A DNA stretch of 64,000 bases from Bradyrhizobium manausense (GTDB lineage: Bacteria > Pseudomonadota > Alphaproteobacteria > Rhizobiales > Xanthobacteraceae), in assembly GCF_018130615.1 (NCBI RefSeq), contig NZ_JAFCKB010000021.1, forward strand, positions 1 to 64,000, read 5' to 3'. The translations under genes were made by a program, and so were the position numbers. The notes beneath the pieces were generated by a model. It saw nothing but the letters and a program-made list of their open reading frames with translations. It made no database searches and had not been told where the DNA came from. Shown here in pieces: positions 50,969-59,292 of the stretch; position 1 is the stretch's first letter, and every line of letters begins with the position of its first letter.

Positions 50969-51952
50969 CTACTGTTCCGGCAGGCCCAGCATCAGCCGCA
51001 TGTTCTGCACGGCGGCACCTGAGGCGCCCTTGCCGAGGTTGTCGAGCCGGGCGACCAGGACGGCCTGGTGATATTTGTCGCTGGCGAAGACATAGAGCTC
51101 GAGCATGTTGGTCTCGTTGAGCGCTTCCGGCTCCAGCCGGCCGCCCTTGGTCGCCTCGTTCTGAAGCGGCATCACCGAGACATATTTCGAGCCGGCGTAG
51201 CGCTTGGCCATCGCAGCCTGCAGATCCGCACCGCTCGGCTTGCCCGGCAGCGTGTCGAGCTGGAGCGGCACCGAGACCAGCATGCCCTGCCGGTAATTGC
51301 CGACCGAGGGAATGAAGATCGGCCGCCGCGTCAGGTTCGAATAGAGCTGCAGCTCCGGCAGATGCTTGTGCTCGAAGCCGAGGCCATAGAGCTCGAAGGA
51401 CGGCGCGCTGCCGTCTTCAAAGCTCGCGATCATCGACTTGCCGCCGCCGGAATAGCCGCTCACCGCATTGACGCTGATGGGATAGTCGGGCGGCAGCAGG
51501 CCGGCGTCGACGATCGGCCGCAGCAACGCGATGCCGCCGGTCGGATAGCAGCCGGGATTGGAGACCTTTTTCGCGGCCTTGATCTTGGCGGCCTGGTCAG
51601 GCGCCAGTTCCGGAAAGCCGTAGGCCCAGTCCGGTGCAACCCGGTAGGCGGTCGAGGCGTCCAGCACCTTCGGCCCTGAAGCGCCCATGCTGTCGATCAG
51701 CGCGACGGTTTCCTTCGCCGCCTCGTCGGGCAGGCAGAGGATGACGAGATCCACCTCCTCCATCAGCGCCTTCTTGGCCGCGGGATCCTTGCGCTTGTCG
51801 TCGGCGATGGTTTTCACCACGACGTCGCTCTGGAGCTTCAGCCGCTCGTTGATGCCGAGCCCGGTGGTCCCGGAGCCGCCGTCGACGAAGACGGTGGCGG
51901 GCTTCTTCGGCGCGCCGGAGGTCGGGGCTTTCGTGGTTTCCGTGAGGCTCAT
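50969..51952 (-). CDS. argC: N-acetyl-gamma-glutamyl-phosphate reductase, type 2
   Basis: A 327-residue NADPH-dependent reductase of arginine biosynthesis. The active-site cysteine is in SNPGCYPTGGI; VFVDGGSGTTGLGINERLK is the nucleotide-binding part. The type 2 form is shorter than the E. coli enzyme. Its start overlaps the end of the upstream PaiB-type gene by 4 bp (51949-51952), so the two are cotranslated. Confidence 0.96.
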   Translation of the reverse strand: MSLTETTKAPTSGAPKKPATVFVDGGSGTTGLGINERLKLQSDVVVKTIADDKRKDPAAKKALMEEVDLVILCLPDEAAKETVALIDSMGASGPKVLDASTAYRVAPDWAYGFPELAPDQAAKIKAAKKVSNPGCYPTGGIALLRPIVDAGLLPPDYPISVNAVSGYSGGGKSMIASFEDGSAPSFELYGLGFEHKHLPELQLYSNLTRRPIFIPSVGNYRQGMLVSVPLQLDTLPGKPSGADLQAAMAKRYAGSKYVSVMPLQNEATKGGRLEPEALNETNMLELYVFASDKYHQAVLVARLDNLGKGASGAAVQNMRLMLGLPEQ

Positions 51953-52617
51953 GATACGCTCCCTTCGAGCTTGTTGGTTTCGGCCGCGAAGGCGTCGGGC
52001 CTCACGTCCTGCATCAGTTGTGCGATCTGTCTGGCGTCGGCGTCTGCTTGCGCGCCGAGCGCATTGGCAATCGCCGTATAGTCGGCGTCGGACTTGTGCT
52101 GGTTGAGCTTGAAGCTGCCTTCGACCTCTTCAACCGTCATGACCAGACCCACGATCCCCTTCTTGAGCGCCTCGAGCCGGCCCGCGGTCATCTTCGCCGA
52201 CGTCCACGGCTTCTTCGGCAGCAGCCAGCTCTCGAACTTGTCGCTGAGCGTCTCGATCTGCACCGCAAGCTCGTCGTCCGACAACAACTTCACCGGCCCG
52301 GTCAGATGGACCGACTGATAGAGCCAGGTCGGCACCTGATCCGGCGAGACGTACCAGTCGGGCGATACATAGGCATCCGGGCCGTTGATCGCGAGCAGCC
52401 AGGACGTCGCGCCGTCCGCAAGCTTTATCAGCGGATTGTGACGGGCGACATGAAAGGCCGCCTGCGGCGTGCCGTCAGCGGCGTAGGCCAGATAGAACGG
52501 CAGCGGCGAGGCGACGGGCTTGTGGCCGTCGAAGGCGCACATGGTGCCGAAACCGCGGTCGCCTGCGAATTTCAGGCACGCGGTGCGGTCCGGCTTGAAA
52601 AAGGGTGGCGTGTACAT
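51949..52617 (-). CDS. FMN-binding PaiB family protein
   Basis: A 222-residue protein of the PaiB type, a split-barrel flavin-binding fold. Typical features: N-terminal MYTPPFF, HPLPFY-like SPLPFYLAY, HVARHNPLI, and IVGLVMTVEEVEGSFKLNQHKSDADYTAI. In Bacillus PaiB represses sporulation and protease genes; in other bacteria the role is open. Here it is translationally coupled to argC, an unexpected partnership. Confidence 0.9.
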   Translation of the reverse strand: MYTPPFFKPDRTACLKFAGDRGFGTMCAFDGHKPVASPLPFYLAYAADGTPQAAFHVARHNPLIKLADGATSWLLAINGPDAYVSPDWYVSPDQVPTWLYQSVHLTGPVKLLSDDELAVQIETLSDKFESWLLPKKPWTSAKMTAGRLEALKKGIVGLVMTVEEVEGSFKLNQHKSDADYTAIANALGAQADADARQIAQLMQDVRPDAFAAETNKLEGSVS

Positions 52618-52840
52618 CGTGGTCTCCTGCTGGGCCTCCTAAGGGGGCCGCCGGATCAGATCGCGCTGACAGGAGAGAGAATGCCGCGGATCGGATCCAG
52701 CGGCAAAGACGATGATCTCAAACGCGATCGACCGCCCAAACCGCTAAAGAGCGGCGGCGGCGACGGGCGAACAGGATGGTCGCGGCGTTGATCATGGCGC
52801 GCGGCTATAAGGCCAACTGCAGTTCCCGTCAAGGTGACCA
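52618..52840. other. Intergenic region without a supported gene
   Basis: Upstream of the PaiB-argC pair. No ORF with credible protein character was found; the promoter of the pair should be here. The palindromic element begins at 52841. Confidence 0.5.
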
Positions 52841-52938
52841 CGTCATTCCGGGGCGATGCGGAGCATCGAACCCGGAATCTCGCGCCACAATTTCGAGATT
52901 CCGGGTTCGCTCGCTTTGCGAGCGAACCCGGAATGACG
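52841..52938. repeat. Palindromic intergenic element (98 bp)
   Basis: CGTCATTCCGGGGCG at the left and CCCGGAATGACG at the right are inverted; inner arms (GAACCCGGAATC / GATTCCGGGTTCG) pair too. Same family as 43450-43557. Located between the PaiB gene and the DedA gene. Confidence 0.85.
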
Positions 52939-52942
52939 GAAA

Positions 52943-53473
52943 TTAAATCACCCGCCAAATCCATTCCGTGACCTTCGCGATCACGTCGCCGAACAGCAGC
53001 AGCGCTGCCGACCAGATCAGGGCCGAGACGAAATTGGCTGCCTGGAAACTCCAGTAAGGCATCTCGAAGATGCCGGCCGCCAGCGGCACCGAGGCGCGCA
53101 AGGGGCCGAAGAAGCGGCCGATGAAGATGCTGGGAACGCCCCAGCTCCGCACGAAGGCCTCGCCCTTGGGCAACAGTTCCGGGTAGCGCGAGAGCGGCCA
53201 CATCTGGGCGACCCGCTCCTTGTAACGATAGCCGAACCAGTACGAGACCCAGTCGCCGAGCGCAGCTCCGAGCCCGCCGGCAATCCAGACGGGATAAAAG
53301 CTGATGCCGCTTGCCCCGATCAGCGCACCGATCGCCACCAGCGCGCCCCAGGCCGGGATCAGCAGCGAGATGAAAGCGAGCGACTCGCCGAAGGCGAGCA
53401 GGAATACGATCGGAGCCGCCCATGCCTGATGAGCCCGCACGAAGTCGGCCAGGGCGTGCGCAAATTGCTCCAT
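52943..53473 (-). CDS. DedA family membrane protein
   Basis: A 176-residue inner-membrane protein. It has FGESLAFISLLIPAW, GALGDWVSYWFGYR and GRFFGPLRASVPLAAGIFEMPYWSFQ, the conserved pattern of DedA/SNARE-associated proteins, which translocate undecaprenyl phosphate or related lipids. Divergent from parE. Confidence 0.92.
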   Translation of the reverse strand: MEQFAHALADFVRAHQAWAAPIVFLLAFGESLAFISLLIPAWGALVAIGALIGASGISFYPVWIAGGLGAALGDWVSYWFGYRYKERVAQMWPLSRYPELLPKGEAFVRSWGVPSIFIGRFFGPLRASVPLAAGIFEMPYWSFQAANFVSALIWSAALLLFGDVIAKVTEWIWRVI

Positions 53474-53747
53474 TCCAGATTAGCCTTCCCGCCCTGCCTC
53501 AAGGTGCTGCTCGATGAAAAGGACTGGTAAGCCAAGCACTTGTGTGACATCAAGTCACAAAATCCGGCCCAGACCGGACCGCGACGTCAAATTGCCGGGA
53601 ATGGATGGGCCTGCGGCGTAAATTCGCCGGGATTGGCCCACAACGACGCCCCAGGTTCGGCCCGGCGGTGACCTTTCCAGGCCGGCCGTGGCATAGTCAC
53701 CTCAACCGATTCGCCGCTTGCGCGGCCCTCAAAACGCATCAAGATAT

Positions 53748-55796
53748 ATGTCCAAGCAGTTGAAAACTAAAGCCAAAGACGACTTGTTCGACGGCAACGA
53801 GCCGAAGGGGCGGGCCAGTGCCGCGAAGGCTGCGCCGCGCGCAAGCGGAGGCGAAGCCGATTACACCGCGGCTGACATCGAGGTGCTCGAAGGTCTGGAA
53901 CCGGTGCGGCGCCGGCCCGGCATGTATATCGGCGGCACCGACGAGAAGGCGCTGCATCACCTGTTCGCCGAAGTCATCGACAACTCGATGGACGAAGCGC
54001 TGGCCGGGCATGCGACTTTCATCGGCGTCGAGCTCTCCGCCGACGGCTTCCTCACCGTCACCGACAACGGCCGCGGCATCCCCATCGATCCACATCCGAA
54101 ATTCCCGAAGAAGTCGGCGCTCGAAGTCATCATGTGCACGCTGCATTCGGGCGGCAAGTTCGACAGCAAGGTCTACGAGACTTCGGGCGGTCTGCACGGC
54201 GTCGGCATCTCCGTGGTGAACGCCCTCTCCTCGTGCCTCGAGGTCGAGGTCGCGCGCGGCCAGAAGCTGCATCGCATGACGTTCGAGCGCGGCCATCCCA
54301 AGGGCAAGCTCGAGGACCTCGGCAAGGTCAACAACCGCCGCGGCACGCGCGTGCGCTTCAAGCCGGACACCGACATCTTCGGCGCCAAGGCCGCGTTCAA
54401 GCCCCAGCGCCTGTTCAAGATGACGCGCTCGAAAGCCTATCTGTTCGGCGGCGTCGAGATCCGCTGGAACTGCGCGCCCGAATTGCTCAAGGGCGTCGAG
54501 GACGTGCCGGCGGAAGCGACGTTCCACTTCCCGGGCGGCCTCAAGGATTATTTGGCGGCGGCGATCCACGCCGACACGCTGGTGCATCCCGACATCTTCT
54601 CCGGCAAATCGGGCCGCAACGGCGCTCACGGCGCCTGCGAATGGGCGGTGGCCTGGACCGCGGATGCCGACGGCTTCCTCTCCTCCTACACCAACACGGT
54701 GCCGACGCCCGACGGCGGCACGCACGAATCCGGCCTGCGCAGCGCGCTGTTGCGCGGCCTGAAGGATCACGCCGAGCGCGTCGGCCAGGGCAAGCGCGCC
54801 GCGTCCATCACCTCGGAAGACGTCATGGTGGGCGCAGCGGTGATGCTTTCGGTGTTCGTGCGCGAGCCTGAATTCCAGGGCCAGACCAAGGATCGTCTCG
54901 CCACCGCAGAGGCGCAGCGGATCGTCGAGCAGGCGATGAAGGATCCGTTCGACCATTGGCTGTCGGGCAATCCGAATATGGCCAACCGGCTGCTCGATTT
55001 CGTGATCGACCGCGCCGAGGAACGGCTGCGCCGCCGCCAGGAAAAGGAGACGGCCCGCAAGACGGCCGGCAAGAAGCTCCGCCTGCCCGGCAAGCTCGCC
55101 GATTGCACCGACGCCGGCACCGAAGGCTCCGAGCTCTTCATCGTCGAGGGTGACTCGGCCGGCGGCAGCGCCAAGCAGGCGCGCGACCGCAAGACCCAGG
55201 CCGTGCTGCCGCTGCGCGGAAAAATCCTCAACGTCGCCTCCGCCGGCAAGGACAAGCTGACGGCGAACGCCCAGCTCTCCGACCTCGTGCAGGCGATCGG
55301 CTGTGGCCAGCTGCTGCAATATCGCGAAGAGGACCTGCGCTATCAGCGCATCATCATCATGACCGACGCCGACGTCGACGGCGCCCACATCGCTTCGCTT
55401 CTGATCACCTTCTTCTACCGGCAGATGCCGAAGCTGATCGACGAAGGGCATCTCTTCCTGGCGGTGCCCCCGCTCTACAAGCTGACCCACGGGCAGAAGT
55501 CGGTCTACGCCCGCGACGACAAGCACAAGGAAGAGTTGATCAAGAGCGCGTTCAACGCCAACGCCAAGGTCGAGGTGAACCGCTTCAAAGGCCTCGGCGA
55601 GATGATGCCGGCGCAGCTCAAGGAAACCACCATGGATCCGAGCAAGCGGACGCTGCTCAAGGTGGTGCTGCTCGCCGACGATCGCGACACCACCGCGGAT
55701 TCGGTGGAGCGCCTGATGGGCACCAAGGCCGAGGCGCGCTTTGCTTTCATCTCGGACAAGGCGGAATTTGCCAGCGACGAGCTGCTCGACGTCTAA
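53748..55796 (+). CDS. parE: DNA topoisomerase IV subunit B
   Basis: A 682-residue ATPase subunit that relaxes and decatenates with ParC. The Bergerat fold has EVIDNSMDEALAG, DNGRGIPID and GGLHGVGISVVNALS; the Toprim domain has VEGDSAGGSAKQARDRKTQAVLPLRGKI and TDADVDGAHI. ATG 53748 (MSKQLKTKAKDD) is chosen; an upstream in-frame start at 53718 is less likely. ParE and GyrB differ in the C-terminal region; the shorter Toprim-to-end stretch here fits ParE. Followed by a terminator. Confidence 0.95.
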   Translation: MSKQLKTKAKDDLFDGNEPKGRASAAKAAPRASGGEADYTAADIEVLEGLEPVRRRPGMYIGGTDEKALHHLFAEVIDNSMDEALAGHATFIGVELSADGFLTVTDNGRGIPIDPHPKFPKKSALEVIMCTLHSGGKFDSKVYETSGGLHGVGISVVNALSSCLEVEVARGQKLHRMTFERGHPKGKLEDLGKVNNRRGTRVRFKPDTDIFGAKAAFKPQRLFKMTRSKAYLFGGVEIRWNCAPELLKGVEDVPAEATFHFPGGLKDYLAAAIHADTLVHPDIFSGKSGRNGAHGACEWAVAWTADADGFLSSYTNTVPTPDGGTHESGLRSALLRGLKDHAERVGQGKRAASITSEDVMVGAAVMLSVFVREPEFQGQTKDRLATAEAQRIVEQAMKDPFDHWLSGNPNMANRLLDFVIDRAEERLRRRQEKETARKTAGKKLRLPGKLADCTDAGTEGSELFIVEGDSAGGSAKQARDRKTQAVLPLRGKILNVASAGKDKLTANAQLSDLVQAIGCGQLLQYREEDLRYQRIIIMTDADVDGAHIASLLITFFYRQMPKLIDEGHLFLAVPPLYKLTHGQKSVYARDDKHKEELIKSAFNANAKVEVNRFKGLGEMMPAQLKETTMDPSKRTLLKVVLLADDRDTTADSVERLMGTKAEARFAFISDKAEFASDELLDV

Positions 55797-55817
55797 ACTT
55801 GGCGATTCCCGGCGACG

Positions 55818-55845
55818 AGCCCCGGCCGAGGCCGGGGCTTTTTCG
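55818..55845 (+). terminator. Rho-independent terminator of parE
   Basis: AGCCCCGGCC and GGCCGGGGCT with a 2-nt loop are followed by TTTTT. Same AGCCCCGGC type as the terminators at 57032 and 58278. Confidence 0.9.
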
Positions 55846-56218
55846 TTTGAAACGGACGATTGAGCGTCTTACGGACACTTCATCCCATCATTTTACCTCT
55901 CGAACATGCGACTCGGCCAACGACTCAGAGCGGCCGAGCGGCAAGCGAGGGGCTGAGGCAGGATTGCCTCCGTTTCGGACACAGGCGACTTACTGACGAA
56001 ATCCAACCCGGACGGGTCACGCTCAAGCCGGCTTAGTGCATTGAAATCACGGAATTTTTCGGAATCTCGGTGACGCTCCCTCAAAACCCGACTGACGGGC
56101 GTTTTCCGGCGACTGTGCCTGCCCTGCAACAGCATTTCGGCGAGAACCGTCTATAGTCGGGACATCAGATCACACGGACTTCAGTGCGCTCGCGCGGACC
56201 AAGGTTGGGGATTTTATT
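55846..56218. other. Intergenic region upstream of outer-membrane protein
   Basis: A TATAGT at 56152-56157 may be a -10 of the following gene. No gene or RNA was supported in the stretch. Confidence 0.5.
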
Positions 56219-57007
56219 ATGAAGAAGATTGCACTCGCACTGACCGCGATTGCGGCGATGACCGGCTCGGCTTCGGCCGCTGATCTTGCGGCCCGTCCCT
56301 ACGTCAAGGCCCCGATGGCTGCTCCGGTTGCCAACTGGACCGGCTTCTACATCTTCGGCGGCGGCGGCGGTGGTGTCTGGGACGCGAATACCGGCGTGCA
56401 GGTGACGGGTACCGGTGCTCCCCTCCTCCCGTTCAATCAGAAGCAGGGCGGTGATGGTTGGTTCGGCACCGTCGGTGCCGGCTACGACTGGCAGTTCGCT
56501 GGTACTTGGGTGGCCGGCGTGTTCGCCGACGGCCAGTTCGGCAGCCTGAAGGGCACCATCCAGGATCAGGGTCCGTTCTTCGCGGGCAACATCAAGAATG
56601 ACTACTCCTGGGCCGCGGGTGCGCGCTTGGGTTATCTGGTTGCCCCCAACGTCCTCTCCTACGTGAACGCCGGCTACTCCGACTCTCATTGGAAGGGCAC
56701 CACCCTCTTCAACACGATCACGACCCTGCCGGGCGGAGCGCATACCGACGCCTTTAATCGTGGTGGCTGGTTCGTCGGTGGCGGCGTTGAGAACAACCTG
56801 AACATCTTCGGGATCAGCGCTCCCGGCTGGTTCATGAAGACCGAGTATCGGGCAGCCTACTACAACAACAAGAACATCTCGGAGCTGGTCGACGGCACGA
56901 ATGTTTCGAACGGCCGCGACATCACCTTCAAGCCGTTCGTCCAGACCATCAGCACCTCGCTGGTCTACCGCTTCAACTGGACCGGCCCGGTCGTCGCCAA
57001 GTACTGA
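56219..57007 (+). CDS. Outer-membrane beta-barrel protein (Omp31/25 type)
   Basis: A 262-residue protein with signal peptide MKKIALALTAIAAMTGSASA and mature start ADLAARPYVKAP, the hallmark of Bradyrhizobium-type Omp25/31-like barrels. The pattern NWTGFYIFGGGGG and the final VYRFNWTGPVVAKY (aromatic C-terminus for BAM) predict an eight-stranded barrel. Abundant surface protein; no porin loop evident. Terminator follows at 57032. Confidence 0.93.
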   Translation: MKKIALALTAIAAMTGSASAADLAARPYVKAPMAAPVANWTGFYIFGGGGGGVWDANTGVQVTGTGAPLLPFNQKQGGDGWFGTVGAGYDWQFAGTWVAGVFADGQFGSLKGTIQDQGPFFAGNIKNDYSWAAGARLGYLVAPNVLSYVNAGYSDSHWKGTTLFNTITTLPGGAHTDAFNRGGWFVGGGVENNLNIFGISAPGWFMKTEYRAAYYNNKNISELVDGTNVSNGRDITFKPFVQTISTSLVYRFNWTGPVVAKY

Positions 57008-57031
57008 GCTGATCTCGATCTGAGACATCAA

Positions 57032-57059
57032 AGCCCCGGCGTCGCCGGGGCTTTTTTTG
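57032..57059 (+). terminator. Rho-independent terminator
   Basis: AGCCCCGGC and GCCGGGGCT with loop GTC, then TTTTTTT. Terminates the outer-membrane protein gene. Confidence 0.92.
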
Positions 57060-57270
57060 TTGCGTGGGTGAGCTTGACGCTTGCCTTAGCATCCAGCGGC
57101 GAGCGGGCGAGATCTGTTCAGCTCTCTGTTGTTGGCTCCCGCCACCGCCCTGCGTCCGCAGCCATTGTGTCTGAACCGAAGCTACGGCTAGTCTGGCGGG
57201 AAGTTTTCGTGATCCGCGGCGATCGTTCTGCCGTGGGTCGCGACAGAATCAGACCGATGGGGAGGAATGG

Positions 57271-57456
57271 ATGCGCAGATTTCTGCTTGTAGCAGGCCTG
57301 TTTGCCCTCGCCGTCGGGCTGCTCTGGATCGGACAAGGCACCGGTACCGTCGCCTGGCCGCGATCGAGCTTCATGGTCAACCAGTTGCAATGGGCCGGCT
57401 ATGGTGCCGCCATGGCAGGCTTCGGGCTGGTGCTGATCTGGCAAAGCAACCAATAG
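57271..57456 (+). CDS. Small two-helix membrane protein
   Basis: A 61-residue protein: helix 1 (FLLVAGLFALAVGLLWIG) and helix 2 (YGAAMAGFGLVLIW) connected by GTGTVAWPRSSFMVNQLQWAG. ATG at 57271 is 4 nt after GGAGGA; an ATG at 57267 would be out of frame. It is upstream of the SDR gene by 21 bp, so they are probably cotranscribed. Function unknown; seen widely in rhizobia. Confidence 0.8.
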   Translation: MRRFLLVAGLFALAVGLLWIGQGTGTVAWPRSSFMVNQLQWAGYGAAMAGFGLVLIWQSNQ

Positions 57457-57477
57457 AAGAAACCAGGAAGTAAGAGC

Positions 57478-58248
57478 ATGACATCCAACCGGTTCGATCT
57501 CCGCGGCAAGGTCGCGATCGTCACGGGAGGCAATGGCGGCATTGGCCTCGGGCTGGCGCACGGTCTTGCCGACGCCGGCGCCGATATCGCCGTGATCGGA
57601 CGCAACGAAACCAAGTCGGCCGCAGCCGTCGCCGATCTCAGAGCACGCGGCGTGAAGGCGATCGCCGTCACCACCGACGTCACCGACAAGGCGGCGGTCG
57701 GGGCCATGATCGACCGCGTGGTGAAGGAGCTCGGCCGCATCGACATCCTGATCAACAATGCCGGCATGAGCATCCGCAAGCCGCCGCACGAGCTCGAGCT
57801 CGACGAGTGGAACAAGGTCATCGACACCAACCTGACCAGCGCCTTTGTCTGCTCGAAGCTCGCCTATCCGGCACTGAAGGCGTCAGGCAACGGCAAGGTG
57901 ATCAATATCGGCTCGATGATGTCGATCTTCGGCGCGAGCTTCGCGACCGCCTATGCGGCGAGCAAGGGCGGCATCGTGCAGTACACGCGCGCATGCGCCA
58001 ATGCCTGGGCGCCCGACAACATCCAGGTCAATGCGATCCTGCCGGGCTGGATCGACACCGATCTCACCCGCGGCGCGCGGAAGCAGGTGTCGGGCCTGCA
58101 CGAGCGCGTGCTGGCGCGTACGCCTGCGGGGCGCTGGGGCGACATCGACGACTTCGCCGGCATCGCCGTATTCCTCGCCTCGCCCGCTTCGAACTTCGTC
58201 ACGGGCACCGCGATCCCCGTCGACGGCGGGTTCTCGGTGATGGCGTAG
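57478..58248 (+). CDS. SDR family oxidoreductase
   Basis: A 256-residue short-chain dehydrogenase. Motifs: VTGGNGGIG (nucleotide), NNAGMS, SMMSIFG (serine), AYAASKGG (Tyr-Lys), ILPGWIDTDL, and TGTAIPVDGGF. Arg after strand 2 (VIGRNE) suggests NADP preference. Substrate unknown. Downstream of the small membrane protein. Terminator follows at 58278. Confidence 0.92.
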   Translation: MTSNRFDLRGKVAIVTGGNGGIGLGLAHGLADAGADIAVIGRNETKSAAAVADLRARGVKAIAVTTDVTDKAAVGAMIDRVVKELGRIDILINNAGMSIRKPPHELELDEWNKVIDTNLTSAFVCSKLAYPALKASGNGKVINIGSMMSIFGASFATAYAASKGGIVQYTRACANAWAPDNIQVNAILPGWIDTDLTRGARKQVSGLHERVLARTPAGRWGDIDDFAGIAVFLASPASNFVTGTAIPVDGGFSVMA

Positions 58249-58277
58249 GCCGTCGCCGCGGCTGCACGCAAAAAAGA

Positions 58278-58303
58278 AGCCCCGGTGGAAGCCGGGGCTT
58301 TTA
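58278..58303. terminator. Bidirectional terminator
   Basis: AGCCCCGG and CCGGGGCT with a 6-nt loop, followed by TTTT on the plus side and preceded by an A-run (AAAAAG) that gives a T-run on the minus strand. It ends both the SDR transcript and the convergent outer-membrane protein gene. Confidence 0.88.
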
Positions 58304-58342
58304 ATTTGATCGTGATCTTTTCTTTGATTGGTCGTTTGTTGC

Positions 58343-59113
58343 TCAGTAGCGCGCGATCACAGGCGCGTCGAACTTGTAGCTGGCGCGGACGACAGCCCAC
58401 TGGATGTCACGCGGCTTGGCATCGAACGTGTAATTGCCCGAGGTGCCGCCGAGCTGGTAGGTCTGGCTGCCGAAGGCGGCGTAATTGTATTCGAGGCCGA
58501 CGATCCAGTTGCGGGTGACGCCGTATTCCCAGCCGGCGCCGACGGTCCAGCCGTTGGCCCAGTGGGTCTGACCGCCCGACCCCGTCGCCGGAGCGACCGT
58601 GTCGCTGACGCTGAGACGGTTGTTGACGCCGGCGTAGCCACCCTTGACGTAGAACAGGTTGTTCTGAACCGCGAAGCCGGCGCGACCGACGACAGTCGCC
58701 AGAACGTTGGCGCGCCAGGAGAACACGTCGTCACCGGCACCGAAGGCGGTATTGGTGAACGAGCCCTTGTTGTCGAGGCCCGAGATCGTGCCTTCCATGC
58801 CGAACACGTAGTTGTTGGCCTGCCAGTTGTAGCCGATCTGGGCGCCGCCCATGATGCCGGCACCGCGCTGACGATAGCCCTGGCCCGGCGTCAGATCGCC
58901 GAACGGCGCGCCGACGCCATTGTTGATGAACTGCTCGTTGGTCCAGGCGCCACCGATGTGGCCACCGACATAGAAACCGGTCCAGTTGAACAGCGGCTCG
59001 ATATAAGCAGGCGCCTTGGTGTACGGACGCGCGGCGAGATCGGCGGCGGAAGCAGCGCCGGTCGAAACCAGAGCAGTCGTGCAGGCGAAGGCAGCAATCA
59101 ATTTGTTAAGCAT
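58343..59113 (-). CDS. Outer-membrane beta-barrel protein (Omp31/25 type)
   Basis: A 256-residue barrel with signal peptide (LIAAFACTTALVSTGAASA) and mature start ADLAARPYTKAP, homologous in plan to the protein at 56219-57007. NWTGFYVGGHIGGAW, and the end YKFDAPVIARY, predict eight strands. ATG 59113 chosen (MLNKLIAAF) with a CGGGGTG site before it. Convergent with the SDR gene. Confidence 0.93.
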   Translation of the reverse strand: MLNKLIAAFACTTALVSTGAASAADLAARPYTKAPAYIEPLFNWTGFYVGGHIGGAWTNEQFINNGVGAPFGDLTPGQGYRQRGAGIMGGAQIGYNWQANNYVFGMEGTISGLDNKGSFTNTAFGAGDDVFSWRANVLATVVGRAGFAVQNNLFYVKGGYAGVNNRLSVSDTVAPATGSGGQTHWANGWTVGAGWEYGVTRNWIVGLEYNYAAFGSQTYQLGGTSGNYTFDAKPRDIQWAVVRASYKFDAPVIARY

Positions 59114-59292
59114 GGTACACCCCGTGTCCTTTGATGGGCGCACGCTCACACGCAGTTCTTACTCAAATTTGAATCAAGAAAGTTAAGGCGCCGGATTGCC
59201 GTCTGGCCGGCTTTGAATCCCTCGGCGCTGTTGCACGCGCGCAACGCGAAAGCTGCAATTTAACGCGACATTATCCCTACCAAATCCCTGCA

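Noticed and set aside
53543-53559. TGTGAC-ATCAA-GTCACA, CRP-like palindrome between dedA and parE
   Set aside because: Half-site spacing (7 between TGTGA and TCACA) is off the CRP standard and there is no supporting context; may still be an operator of another regulator.
53739-55526. 595-codon open frame antisense to parE
   Set aside because: Shadow of parE; no motifs.
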